From contig WTXI01000001.1 of NCBI GenBank assembly GCA_022376515.1, positions 248,001 to 312,000 of the forward strand: a stretch of 64,000 nt of DNA, given 5' to 3'. The first letter of the stretch is position 1; the number at the start of each line of letters is the position of its first letter. Of this stretch, positions 50,201-61,599 are shown piece by piece. Made by a program: the position numbers and the translations under genes. Source of the DNA: Lactifluus volemus (taxonomy: Eukaryota; Basidiomycota; Agaricomycetes; Russulales; Russulaceae). Below the pieces are notes generated by a model that saw nothing but the letters and a program-made list of their open reading frames with translations, ran no database searches and was not told the origin of the DNA.

Positions 50201-53047
50201 CGGCGCGCGGAAATTCGCAACTTCGCGTAACACACGTTCGAAGCACGCATCCTCTACGAGACGCTCCGCGACGCGCTTGACAAGGTCTGTGAAAGTGCAG
50301 GGCCCAACGGCCAGTGCATGGACGATCTCGCGACGAACTGCGTCCTTGATTGGCATCTTGCTCGCGTTGGCGCCTTCGCTGAGAATGGTGATGAGGACAT
50401 AAAGGAATTCTTCGGCCATGCATAGCAACTGTTGAGTATCGTACGAGGGGTGCACCACGCCCCTTCGAAGAAATGAAGCAACTGGAAGCGGTCCATCATA
50501 CTGACAAAGACGAGGTCGGGATCGAAGATGATGAGCGCTGTCTGGAGGATGTAGAGATCCTGATCGTAGCACAGTTCGCGAAGCATAAAGTCGCGGTAGT
50601 GCAAAAGTTGCCCTCGGATGGCAAATCCGTTTCGGACCCAGAGGCCAGTGCGGATCTGCGCAACCATCGCCAGGACTACACACGAACGATATGAGGACAT
50701 GCAAGTGACCGAAAACAGGAAACGAGAGTTCCTTACCTCTAAGCGGGAAATCGATTATAGTTAGCACAACTTTCTCGTTCGTGTTCCGCAAGAGTATTTC
50801 CCGTATGCTCCGAAGACCCACTTCGCTGAGCGACTGCTCCGAGAGCGTGTCCACGTGTTTGAACAACTCGGCAAGAAGCCACTGCAACGAGTGGTGGAAG
50901 CTAACCCACCCATCCAGAACGTCAAACAATATGACAGAGTAGATCGCAGATCCGAACTTGACTTCGTGAAACGCGATAGGGTTGAATTTCGTCCTATCCA
51001 GTCTCTCGTCCGAGAGCGTGACCGACATGAGGATGTTATGTGTGACGGTAGTGATGGCTGCGACGAGCTCGGCCGGTGTTGCGTACTGAAAAGCCTCGCC
51101 ATACACCTTGATGACCCTTGACAAGGATAGGGTCACGTTGAACACGCTGATCCAGCCGTCTGTCTCAAACTCTATGTGCGTTTGGGCGGCGCGTTTGTTC
51201 GGATTGATGCACATGAACAATTGGCAAGTTTGCGCGAACTGGGTGATGAATCGTGATGACGAGCGATGAGTCGCTGTACGGGTTCATTGTGACATAGATA
51301 GCGTAGATCGCTGAACACGGGCATGAAGCGTTTTGACTTGAACGGTTCGCTGTCGACATCAACCTCCGCAACATTCGATGCTGGGTAATTGATGCGTCGG
51401 TCAGAAATCTGATTCGTGAAGAAGGCAGTGATGATGTTGAGAATCCGTGTGACGATTTTGTAATGTTGTACGATGTGCAGGGCAGCCGACGGAACGGTGA
51501 ATAATTGCAGGGCAAAGTACTTGATGGACGTTTCAGCCTCTCGATCAACGAGAAGATAATTATCGATGACACGAGGATACACATTGGCAAAATGTGCAGC
51601 TTTTATTGTCATCAGCACAGGCAAAAGACAGATAGGACGAGCGAGCGATTCGTACCGACGGTAAGCTTGTGTTGATGTGAGAGACCCAATATTGAGGCGT
51701 ATATCTCCTTCAAGCTAAGTCGTGGCTTCTTCCAGAGCTTTGTGTGATACAAGTAAAGCCAAGTCACCCGCACCGCGTTCGAGGTCTCAGTTTCAATAGA
51801 CAAGACTTCAGGCGGCAGGTTGGTCGTCGCATTGCTCCTTCGTCTTGGCAGAAGCAGCTCTTCTGCAATCACCTCCTTCAAGATAACCGTATCGGTCCCA
51901 AGCCGGGCCCGCGTCAGATCGAGTAACCACTCAATAATGACCGCAACGACCTGTTCGCGGAAGGTATCATACGCGCGACGAACAGTGACACCAAGCTCAA
52001 TCTGTGCAATCTTTTGCGCGATATCGAGTACGCGCGGCACGTCAGTACTCATCTCGATGACCTCGCGACCGAGGTCATCGATGCGGTTCGTAATTTCCGT
52101 AGCCTCCTCTTGAGGCGTTAGAGTAAGCGAGCGCAACAGATTGATGACCTCAGCAAACGAGTGCTTCTCGTCGTTCCAGAGCACGACGCAATATTGGTCC
52201 TTCATCATCGGGTCCGCACTTGGCTGCAGACGAAGATCGGCCTCATTGGTCGGCACGCACGTCTCATCCGGAGAACAGTCAAGGGTCTCGAGGACAAAGT
52301 CGAGGGCGTACGCAACCGTACGCGTCATGCTCTCGCGCAACTCGGCAGGAACGGGCACGCGATGTGGGTAGTTCTGTACAGGAGGTATTTCACGACCCCA
52401 TAATATGAGCGGGCGTTCGGCCGCATATGCAACGAGCGAGGCAGGAGAGTCTTCCCCAGAGGGATGATATGGGCACACGATCGGTATGCGCCAGGCCCCG
52501 ACGTCACCACAATCACAGCACCCGCCGGACTGTTGTGCAATAAAGAAAGAGACGTTGTGGTCCGTGTGGTCTGTGGCGTGGAAGCAGCGCGAGCAGAGGA
52601 CACAACTGTCGTCGAGGGCACAGTCCCTGGGGCCAAAGCCATTATTAAGATTCTTACCGGAAGCGCAGCGCAGCGCGAATGGACTTACTTGCATCGGAAA
52701 CAACTTTCGCCCTTCTTGAAGATATAGCCACAAGGTCTCCCTGGAACTGGAGGATCATTGAGAGCGGCACCAGCAAAGTTGAGCCGGGTTTGCACCTCTG
52801 CAAGGGTGGCGTGGAGCGGGAGACTCGAGTTGGAGTTTGGAAGAAAGAGATGGGAATATTGTCCCCAGAATGCATCATAAAGCTCCGAGAGAACTTCGGC
52901 GCGTGTTGAAGGGGTAAAGACGTACTTGCGAGTTGCTGGCATGGACTCGAGAGTAGTTCGAAGACGAGATACAGGATCTGGTGGGCGATCGCGTGGATTG
53001 ATAGACCCGAGGGCTTTGAAGGGAAATATAGAAGAAAGTCCAGACAT
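47253..53047 (-). CDS. UBR1: N-recognin E3 ubiquitin ligase Ubr1
   Basis: Recognises N-degrons and ubiquitinates the proteins that bear them. From the ATG at 53047 (MSGLSSIFPFKALGS), the UBR box zinc finger lies at about 52.70-52.45 kb: GYIFKKGESCFRCK, CALDDSCVLCSRCFHATDH, SGGCCDCGDVGAWRIP and CPYHP. A ClpS-like domain follows near 52.2 kb (DQYCVVLWNDEKHSFAEVIN). The long middle region contains FQLLHFFEGAWCTPR-type conserved helices. The RING-H2 begins TCIVCQEELSASKPFG (49.5 kb), then CSHLMHIDCF, ARNHPEIIPRKEYICPLCKS. The C-terminal autoinhibitory domain has FVFW-like ELVFWGAQDPS, ALTCKRCNTLPLDAAICLIC, HCCLDTEHGHKGECNMHTRE and a final ARKLEGTVDSGGWESL. Two one-base frame gaps (near 49140 and 49039) interrupt the RING region; they may be sequence errors or true lesions. 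Confidence 0.93.
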
Positions 53048-53179
53048 GACCTTAGGGACGCGTAAATGAGTTCAAGTCAGGATGGGAACAAATGATGTTG
53101 TGTCAGACAAATCCAACGAGTTTGGATCCTTCCGGGCCGGTCTAACCGTGGGCTACTCTCCTACTCTCATCACGACAAC

Positions 53180-54071
53180 ATGAGCGTTACCCTTGCAGCT
53201 CCAACTGCCCCTTCATTAGCTGCTTTGACAGATCCACAACCACGCTTGGTTGACTCGTCGGCAATGCACTACTTTCTTATCGAAGCGGTGCAAACGTTGC
53301 GCCATTCCTCGGCCGTTGCTGATGCTCGTGCGAAAAAAATCGAGGATGAGATGATCGAAGCGGGGCTCATTCCACCACCACAACCGCCACAAATGAAAGC
53401 TAAGAAAGATGCACAACGCGATTCTATCGGTGCTGGGACTTCGGCGCCGACCGAGGACGAGGACGAGGGACTGCGTGCGCGTTTGGAAGCCATAGGTTTA
53501 CACGTGGGTGCGAACATTACAGAAAGGTACGGGGACTATACCCTATCGCAGAGGAGCTAGATCAACATTCAAAGACTGTGCCATGGCCGTGCAGGGTTCG
53601 CTGACACTCTAGACATTGTCAAGTTTGTATGTAAGGAGCTGTGGACAACATGCTGGGACAAGCAAGTTGACAACCTTCGGACAAATCACCGGGTGAGGCT
53701 TGCTGTTTTGGAGTGGTTCTAGCAGACCATGTCTTAGAGAAGATTTAGGGCGTCTATGTTTTACAGGACAACTCTTTCAAGCCAATCGCACGTATCTCCT
53801 CTTGGGAGGGCAGAGCCGAAGCGACTAGAGGAGCGAGAGTTGTACGTACATTCATTCTGTCAGTGTCGCTTTGTCGGGTTGACAAAAATTTTATAGCATG
53901 TAGCAATGTCGGCTGGTATCATTCGGGGGTCGCTGATAAGGCTTGGATTGCATGGAACGGTAACACCGGAAATTAACCTGCCTCAATGTATGTTTCATCG
54001 AGTTTCAGGCCGAGTTTGTGACCTGAGGCCTGATAGGTACATTCCAAGTCAAAATTCCGAAAGCGCCTTGA
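53180..54071 (+). CDS. TRS33: TRAPP complex subunit Trs33/TRAPPC6
   Basis: Core subunit of the TRAPP vesicle-tethering and Rab-exchange complexes of the secretory pathway. Exon 1 (53180-53526) starts MSVTLAAPTAPSLAALTDPQ and includes LVDSSAMHYFLIEAVQTLR and LRARLEAIGLHVGANITER. Later exons give RAGFADTLDIVKFVCKELW, KQVDNLRTNHR, GVYVLQDNSFKPIARISSWE and MSAGIIRGSLIRLGLHGTVT. The last intron is 53988-54036 (49 nt), after which CTFQVKIPKAP-stop (54069-54071) gives the expected Trs33 end. The RTNHRGVYVLQDN, G-IRG-L--LG and LPQCTFQ blocks are diagnostic. Start codons of this gene and UBR1 are 132 bp apart. Confidence 0.94.
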
Positions 54072-55318
54072 GTTGCTTTGCTCATGCCTCTGGCGTGGCA
54101 AAGTTTATCGCGGATAATATGACATCATGCGAGTACACATACTGTACACCTGCCCGAAAGTGTTCGGCTGGACGGCGTTTTGTCAACCGGTTCCCATCGC
54201 TAACTTAATGTTGCTATGGTTCTCCATCCTTCGCGGAATGGACACGGAGTGGATCAGGCTTAACTAAATAAATGCGCAGAAATTTTGTTGTCCAACTGTG
54301 TCACATCGATATGGTGGATATGAATAACATTAATTATATTGGTGTTGGTGTAAACAACGACAAGTGTACGATCATTTCCAGGCATCTGACCAGGATATTG
54401 AATTGAGTTTGTGGGCTGTGTTGAGATCCGATAGCTTATTATGGGGAGAAACACGGTCCGGGAATACGACCCCGACAAGCACTGCTGCGATACTGCCTCG
54501 CTAGCCAATCAACATTGCAGCCCCCCGCAACAAATTCCGCGGAAGGCCTGGCAGATTACGGGAGAGAAATGTGGCCGACCGGGTTTTGGGTCAGCACACG
54601 AATACTGTGGGAAGGCGTAATGCTCGGATCAATGAAGGTGGAAGATATAGGTTAGCTGACGGTTTGACCGAGTAAGGTGGAGGAAATATGTCATCATGTT
54701 GACCACGGGACCGGTAAGATGGTTATAGTTGAAAAATGGTGTCGAACTCTGAAAAAAAAATAAAGCGAATGGGAGCTGTTACCGGTGACCATAATGATTC
54801 GTGTTTTATGTGATGGTCCGGTGTGGACGAGACAGTTGGTGGGGGGCGGTAAGCGGGACTCGAATGGGGAAAGGGGGAAAGGAACCGGTCACGAGGTACA
54901 TTCACACTCACTCAATTCCCCACACCGAGGCCATGTTTCCTCTCTCTCCCTCGCTTTCTATCTCCTCTCAATAGACTGGCTTGTATCCCTCAATCAACTT
55001 CTAGACTCTTTCTTTTTAGATCCCCTCGTCCGTATCACCCTTCTTTTCTCTTTTCATCTCCCAGTCGCTTACCCCATCTTCAGGTCAGAAGAGTGATTCA
55101 CAATTATTATATGCACGTAATATCACTCCCTCATATTTCCCGACATCTACATCTTTTTGCATTCAGATTGTACTCGACTATCCAAACACACCGAAAAACT
55201 TCCGTGACGTCTTAAGCCCAGAGCCCTCCCACCTGTTGACTGTTTCGTTCTGCCCACCAACCAATCAGTTCTCATACCCGACTTTTGCCCCCTCCCTACA
55301 CCTCCTCCAACCCCAGCT
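54072..55318. other. Intergenic, PSP1 upstream region
   Basis: No gene recognised. From about 54900 on, the plus strand becomes strongly pyrimidine-rich (repeated CTCTC/TTTCTTTT), as is common before fungal start codons, so this part is likely the promoter and 5' UTR of the PSP1-domain gene. Confidence 0.5.
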
Positions 55319-57568
55319 ATGATGGCCCACCCCATTAACTACCCATTCCCCCAGCCAGATGATGATGCGGATCGCAGGAATCGATTCGCTTCCGCGCACG
55401 GTTTCGACTCTGCTGGTCCGACGTCCCTTCGAGAGCGCGCTGCCAGTCAGCCACCGCGCACCTCCACCCAGAACTTCCTCACATCTCATCAGGCCGTCTC
55501 TCCTAACCTCGGTCGCGGCAATCCTCACTGGGCTCAACGCCCTCCTCCCACCTTCAACCCTGGTTCATTTCCGGGCCGTAGTTCCTCCTTCTCCGCTACT
55601 GCCCCCACCCTCCAGACCAGTCTTTCTGCCATGCGCGAGGCTCGGGCTTTTGCATCCACCTTCGAGGACGACGAGTCAGAAGCCACCTCTGACACGTATG
55701 ATGAGCGCTTTATTCCCACCATGCCATCGCGCGGCCGCTCCTATACCGCCGAAATCACTCGCAGTCGCTCTCAATCTCTCGCCACGCGCCCCGTCCCAAT
55801 CGGAACATCTTTTGGTCAGCACGGCCTCAATAGCTGGAACGATTCTGGCTTTGGGTCCAACCCGCTCAGTATTCCCGGTCGCTTTCCGGAGACAACAAAG
55901 TCACTCGCGAGTAACCGGTACGGTCTTTTCGGTATATCGCCTAGATCGCCTTTCGATGACCGTTTTGTCCCCTCTCCCGTCCTGCGCGGCTCTTTCCCGT
56001 GCAGTCACCCAGCCGATATTTCCAACATGAGTCCATTTGTGCGTAACGTAAATGATATCCTGCCCGACGATGGCCCTGCATTCCGTGAACTATGGTCAGG
56101 TAATGGCATGCATGAACACTCCAACGGTGGAGGAAGCGGTACCACAAGTAGGCGACACAGCGTAAGCGTCGTGCAACCCCGTCGAGGTATTGTCGGTTTC
56201 AGTGCTCCAGGTGTCAGCGCGGATGACGAACCTACCAACTCGTCCGGCCAATTCTTTGGCCAGTCATCTCTCGGCCGTGGCGGGCTGCTACTTAGTGACG
56301 AGGACCTTGCGAGTGATCTCAACTTGCTGTCTCTCGGCAAAGATGGCCCTGGTCCAGTCTCTTCCCCTTCCGCGTTCCCACCCAGCCAGCCCTCATCTCT
56401 CCCCATCTACGCTCCCCTCAGTCGTTCGCCAGAACGCTTCTCGCCTTACCAGAGTCTCAATCTGTCAATTCCTGGAAGCCATCAGACACTTGGTGAGCCC
56501 AACGACACCACGGGTGGGTCCCCGTCTCTTGGCCATCACGAATTCCAGGACCAGGCTTCCCAAGGTCTGACAGCTCGCTTCATTCCGGGACAAGGCATCA
56601 AGTACATTTCCCAACCGGCGCTCGGCGATTCTGGGTTCGCCGCGCGCTCGCCCATTTCTCCACGCGCTCCGCAGCAGCAACAACAGCCACAGTTTGAGTC
56701 GCATGGCATCCTCACTACGCCTTTACAGCGTCGGACGTCAGATGCACACAACCAGTTATCGCAGCCTCGTCAATCGATCAACGACCTCGGCAAGGGTGTG
56801 CCGCTCCATGCTGTGCCGTCATCGTGCCCGCTGTACATTGTCGAGTTCAAAGCGGGCCGCACGGACCTGTTCTACGCGACGGATCTCACGCTCGATATTC
56901 GTGTTGGTGATCTTGTGATCGTTGAAGCGGACCGTGGAAAAGACTTGGGCAAGGTGGTGAATGACACAATTACACTAGCCGAGGTCGAGGCATTCCAAAA
57001 ACTGCAACAACAGCAGTCATCCCATATGGGGTACTCGGACGCGCCTACAAGTCCTACTGAGCAGCAGCCGCTCAGTGCTGGCGGTGCTGGCTCCAAGAAG
57101 GAGATTAACCCAAAGTTGATCTACGGGAAAGCAGGCGCCCAGGACACGCAGTACGTCTTCGAAATGTCATTTCCTCTGAGGTCATTGGAATTTGACATCC
57201 CATTCAAGACTTTTGATGTCGAAGATGCAGGATGAATTTAAAGCACTGCAGCTGTGCCAAACCAAAGTTCGACAGAAGAAGTTGCCCATGGAAGTTGTAG
57301 ATGCCGAGTATCAATGGTAAGGCTTCCGCTTTACGCGAACTTTTTCCGTGTTTGGTTGAATTCATTTCTTTAGGGATCGACGTAAACTCACTTTTTACTT
57401 TGTTGCTGAAAAACGGATCGACTTCCGTGAGTTGGTACGAGAGCTGTTCCGGTGCGCGCCATGTGCTTTTTTTCCGCTATGGATGGTGCTCATCTATTTC
57501 TACGTAGCTTGTACAAAACGAGGATCTGGATGGCGTCGCTGCAGGGTCCTGCTGGCCATGAACAATGA
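55319..57568 (+). CDS. PSP1 C-terminal domain protein
   Basis: Four exons, 55319-57150, 57209-57316, 57374-57451 and 57508-57568, join in frame to 692 residues. The first 540 residues are disordered: Ser/Pro-rich, with a poly-Gln patch (PQQQQQPQF) and many SxxS-type sites such as RSRSQSLATR and TSRRHSVSV. The C-terminal conserved region begins CPLYIVEFKAGRTDLFYATD and continues IRVGDLVIVEADRGKDLGKV, KLIYGKAGAQDTQLLMSKMQ, DEFKALQLCQTKVRQKKLPM, EVVDAEYQWDRRKLTFYFVA and RIDFRELVRELFRLYKTRIW. This matches the PSP1/YaaT-like family. Yeast PSP1 suppresses DNA polymerase alpha defects; the molecular role is unclear. Two Met codons occur in tandem at the start. Without splicing the last three exons, the protein would lose half of its conserved domain. 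Confidence 0.92.
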
Positions 57569-58267
57569 TCAACGATTCCGACGCTCCCCCCTTAAAGCCG
57601 CGCAACCCTTGCCCTACACCAATCTCCACATTGCTTCATATATTTTTTTTACCTCCGATCCTTTCCCCCTCTCTTATGTCGTGCCCTAATCGCTGCATTA
57701 TCTGTCCGATGTCAAACCTTCCTGTACGAATTCACGCTGCGTGCGGTGCCCATGGGTTTCCTCCGTGGGGTCAAGCTTGTTTGGACCTTCCGCCTTTGAC
57801 ATATTCCCCAGTTAAATGTCCATGTACTTTAACGATAGTAACCTCTTTCATCTCACATACTGATGTTTTCTCGGTTCTGCTGCCCTTTACTTGTTACGGC
57901 TGCCAGCGTGCCATCTATCCGTGTAGACGAAGACGAGGGGGAAGGCATAAATGTTATGCTTTAACTCTCTGTTTTTTTTTAAATCTACATGGCTGTATTA
58001 CTATCACGAATAAAAATTTCCGAGGGGCATCATGCCTTGTAATACAAGTCTACTTGTCGAGAAGAGTCGGTTAAGTTACGTCGAGGTCGTGTGCCCCCCT
58101 CTTGGAGTCGGCTCCACCTTTCCACACAATTCCCACGCGGACCCGGGCCTTGATCCAAATCTGTCCTCGTCAGTCTTCCTGCTGCTCGCACTCACCTTAA
58201 CGCCTAGCCCTCCCTTCCGCTCCAGCGCACCCTCCCCCCAAAAAGTGATTATTAGAACGATTCAGTC
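57569..58267. other. Intergenic between PSP1-domain and bL33m genes
   Basis: Pyrimidine-rich patches and short T runs. No gene recognised on either strand. The right end (58080-58267) is the likely promoter of the ribosomal protein gene. Confidence 0.5.
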
Positions 58268-58708
58268 ATGGGAGCCAAGTCCAAAGCCCGGTGCGTTGAA
58301 CCTCTCTCTCAAAAATATATTTCATTAATGACGCGAAATTTTGAAACCAAAAAGGACTCTCATCGTACGCCTCATCTCGACCGCTCAAACGGGGTTTTTT
58401 TATACGACACAACGACCTCGGTTAGGTCCCAAGCTAGCCGCGGTCAAATATGATCCTCGAGGTGCGTTCCTTCTCTTTTTTTTTTTTTTTTTTCTTTTTT
58501 TCCGGTTTGGAGACTGGGGGGTTGGGTTTCTCGTCATGACGACGAAGGACAACATATACGACACAGAACAAAACATGTGTGTTTTGTTTTACTTGTTCTC
58601 TCTTTACTCTTTGTTCAAAAATGCCAACTAATATTTTCTCCTTCTTCCTTCCCTTTACAAGTGAAACGAAGGGTACTCTTTGTCGAGAGCAAAAAGACGA
58701 AAAAGTAA
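58268..58708 (+). CDS. MRPL39: Mitochondrial ribosomal protein bL33 (large subunit)
   Basis: Small zinc-ribbon-less bL33 of the mitochondrial large ribosomal subunit. Exons 58268-58290, 58355-58461 and 58662-58708 encode 58 residues: MGAKSKARTLIVRLISTAQT, then FFYTTQRPRLGPKLAAVKYD and PRVKRRVLFVESKKTKK. LISTAQTGFFY and KKL-KYDP-VKR-VLFVE patterns are diagnostic. The first exon has only seven complete codons plus two bases, and the second intron (200 nt) contains a 20-nt pyrimidine run, so automatic gene finders could easily miss this gene. Confidence 0.95.
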
Positions 58709-59434
58709 ATCTTGTCAAACGGTGGGGTTGTGGAAGTTTTTTCTTTATTGTGGGTGCGAGGAGAGTGGGGGTGAGTGATCACTACAACTGCTACTGCTAC
58801 TGGGTTTGCTTGTAGTATGTTAGATCGGCGATGGAGAAGGGGGTAGGGGAACATACAGTCATGCCACGCCGACAAGCACCAACTCTACCGCATGTCCGAT
58901 TGCTGCATGATCACACTGGGTGTATTACAACGAACAGGTTAGGTTATAAGGCACAATCACATGAGAAACGTTGCACATGTATTTGTCACTCGCTCACCCA
59001 AACGCACACGCATGTCGTAACAATGTTGGGCTGCTATTTGTATTGCATACACAACACCTATTAATACAATCTCATCTTCCATCCCCCAAATACGGTGAAC
59101 GCCTTGCTGAACGCACACGCCTTGGAAGCAATCCGTGGCGTCCAATAAACCTTTGTGTGAGAATTGCCCAATGAAATAGAGGATACAACGACCTCGGTAT
59201 GTTACTCTATAATAAAGAAATAATACAATAACTGTTCGATCATCCGTGTGTTTGTGTGTCGTGTCAATAGATAAATGTGTCTGTCAGTCGCGTGCATTGT
59301 ACAGAATGTGTGCGTGGTTTGCTCTTTTCTGTTTTTCTAATGTTGGCCCGGGCTCTGATAGATATGCAAACTCTTGACTTCCCAATCTATCCAGAGTATT
59401 AAAGAGCCAAGTTAGTCAACCGCTCGGAACGGAG
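58709..59434. other. Intergenic between convergent bL33m and GH16 genes
   Basis: No gene recognised. AT-rich stretches near 59190-59290 resemble 3' UTR and polyadenylation sequence for both flanking genes. Confidence 0.5.
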
Positions 59435-60937
59435 CTAAAGGGGGGGGAAAAAACGCGCACAGGCTTCAGACAGTGATGCGCCATTCTGTCGGACAAATTG
59501 TTCGCACGTGGCGACCCCAGTTCGTTGCGCGCAACTTTGTTCCTGGCCAGGAATACCAGTTGCTGTCCAAACGCCGCCGGCCCAGTCGCCGCAAAGGGTC
59601 GTGTCAAAGATGGCGTTATGATTCGTGAAAAACTGGAACGGATTGCAATTCGTAGCAGGCCAGTACGCGCTGGCTGAGCCCCAAGTGGTGTCCTTGGGTG
59701 TACCGTTCGTGATATCCTGCGGGATATTGTTGCGAGAGAAGAACCAGACGGCGATACCCGAATTGTCCCACCGCACTATTAAGGGACAATGTCAGCGTCC
59801 CCAGATTAGGGGCAAAAAGCATCGTGGACAACGCACTGGCAAAGACGCCACCGCCCGCATTATTGAATGCCGCACCAAACGAGTTGGTCTGACTGGCGCG
59901 CACACCACACCCTTCATTGCCCGTCTGCAGTGCGGCGCAGTTCGTGCCACCCACAACTGAGCCTGAGATGCCAAGAGCAGCGGCATTGCTCGTGGGTAGA
60001 TCGCACCCGGTGCCCGTGTGTACGGTGGCCTGGTTGTTCGTGTAATTGTTCACTCCTTCAACGATATCGATCTCCCCTGTTGTAGGCCAATTCGGGCCGT
60101 TGGTCCAAAATGCGGGCCACGTCCCACAGCCCGTAGGCATGTGAACGCTGTCCATGATGAGAAGCCCACCGGTGAAGGTGTACTGCGTCTGAATCCGGAC
60201 CGAGTTACGGTTCCCCGTAACCTGAGGCGTGGTGTCGACGCGCATAATCGCGTTGCCAGCGTTATTTATTTCGATCAAATTGCTAGATTGCTGAAAGTGG
60301 GCGAGGGCGATCATCAGACCCTCCAAGCGGGGGGGTGGGGGAAAGGCCGAACAACACGCACCGCGGTCTGCTGGTCGACATACTGCACGATCCCGTTAGT
60401 TGGATCACCTCCGGTAAAGAAGTTCCAACCGGAGAAAAATGTGCTTCCCGACTGCGGAAAAAAATTGCAAACCAAAAGTAAGTCAAAGGTAAAAAATTTC
60501 GCGCCGGCCGGCACGGAGAGAAGAGAGAGAGAACGCACGTAGGATTCGGCAAGCTGCCAGTTGAGTTGGGCTGACGAGGCGGTGGCCGTTGCTGAACCTT
60601 TGCCCGTGCTCGTTGGCGTGGCGGTGGAATGGTTTTCGTTTGATCCGGTCCCGTTCGACGACGTGCCCAGTCCTGTGTTGGACACGCAGTACGCCTTGTT
60701 GCTACTGCGGAACACAGTCATCCGCTCAGGGCCACCCAAACCTCTAAACGCGAGCCGGAGGTCCCGCGCGAGACCTGAGCTATGGCGAAGAGCGGTTTTG
60801 TGGAAACTGTCAGTAGCGCGTTTGAACAAGCTGTGCCTGAGTGGCGGTTCGTTCCTGCTGGTGATGGCATCGACGGGTTCTACGAAACCGTTTGCAAGGG
60901 CGAGGACGAGGAGGGCGTGATTGAGTGAGAAACGCAT
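59435..60937 (-). CDS. Secreted GH16 beta-glucanase
   Basis: Glycoside hydrolase family 16, likely an endo-1,3(4)-beta-glucanase acting on wall or plant glucans. The N-terminus MRFSLNHALLVLALANGF is a signal peptide, followed by HSLFKR, a possible Kex2 site. A basic segment and a Ser/Thr-rich linker (TATPTSTGKGSATATASS) come before the catalytic domain. That domain contains SGSTFFSGWNFFTGGDPTNG, SNLIEINNAGNAIMRVDTT, SVRIQTQYTFTGGLLIMDSV, CGTWPAFWTNGPNWPTTG and the catalytic GEIDIVEGVNNYTNNQATVH, which carries both acidic residues. After an intron come VRWDNSGIAVWFFSRNNIP and CNPFQFFTNHNAIFDTTLCG, DWAGGVW, and a Cys-containing end CEQFVRQNGASLSEACARFF. Introns fall near 60540-60455, 60350-60300 and 59785-59840. 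An unusual feature is the roughly 130-residue stretch before the catalytic domain. Confidence 0.93.
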
Positions 60938-61599
60938 GATCTAGTAGAGACGAGGTTCTAGGGTGTGAAGGATAGGGCAACAAGACAGTAGAGACTAAAA
61001 AGACGTGAGAGTGAGAGTGGAAGAGGTCCAAGGCACAGCCGAGGACTTTGTTTGTATGTATGAGGGAGTGAGGCAAAAGACGGGAAGGGAGAAGGTATAG
61101 GATTGGGGGCAAGATATATATATGTAAGGAAACCGGGGTGTCCGCCGAGTTGTGGTTTTTAAAAACATGGCAAGGGGGAGGGAGGGCCCAATTTTTAATT
61201 GACACGAGGCACCCTCACTTCGGGCCTGGTCCGCGGGTGAGAGTGATGGACACATTGTGATGAATGTGACTCGAATGGAGAAGAAAAGGCGATTGTGAAC
61301 AATGGCTCGGTATCAAAAGGAAAAGAAAAGAAAAGAAGAGGTGCGCATTGTGGCAATCCCAAATGACAATCTCGACTCTCTTTGCTTCCTCGGCCCGACA
61401 CTGCCACTGCGCCCTTCACTCACCTCACCACCTCACAAAGTGATAGAAAAGTCTTTGGTGCAGCAGCAATGAACTGGTCTGGATTAGCGACCGTGAAAAA
61501 GGACAAATAGAAAGGCCCGTAACGGAACAAGTCATACACACGTGAAGGGGGACTAAATAATCATGAGAAGAAAAAAAAAAAACATAGTCCAAGATAAGG
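60938..61599. other. Intergenic between GH16 and VAC8 genes
   Basis: Holds the GH16 promoter region, with an alternating AT run (61114-61123) about 175 bp upstream of its start codon that could act as a TATA element, and the VAC8 3' UTR. No gene recognised. Confidence 0.5.
61114..61123 (-). promoter_or_regulatory. TATA-like element of the GH16 gene
   Basis: Ten bases of alternating A and T upstream of the glucanase gene and in the expected direction. The position implies a 5' UTR of about 140 nt or less. Transcription from it is not shown by the sequence. Confidence 0.35.

Noticed and set aside
53988..54008. Apparent 21-nt intron (GTATGT...TTTCAG) in TRS33
   Set aside because: Using the same donor with the acceptor at 54036 gives a normal 49-nt intron and the expected CTFQVKIPKAP end, so no tiny intron is needed.
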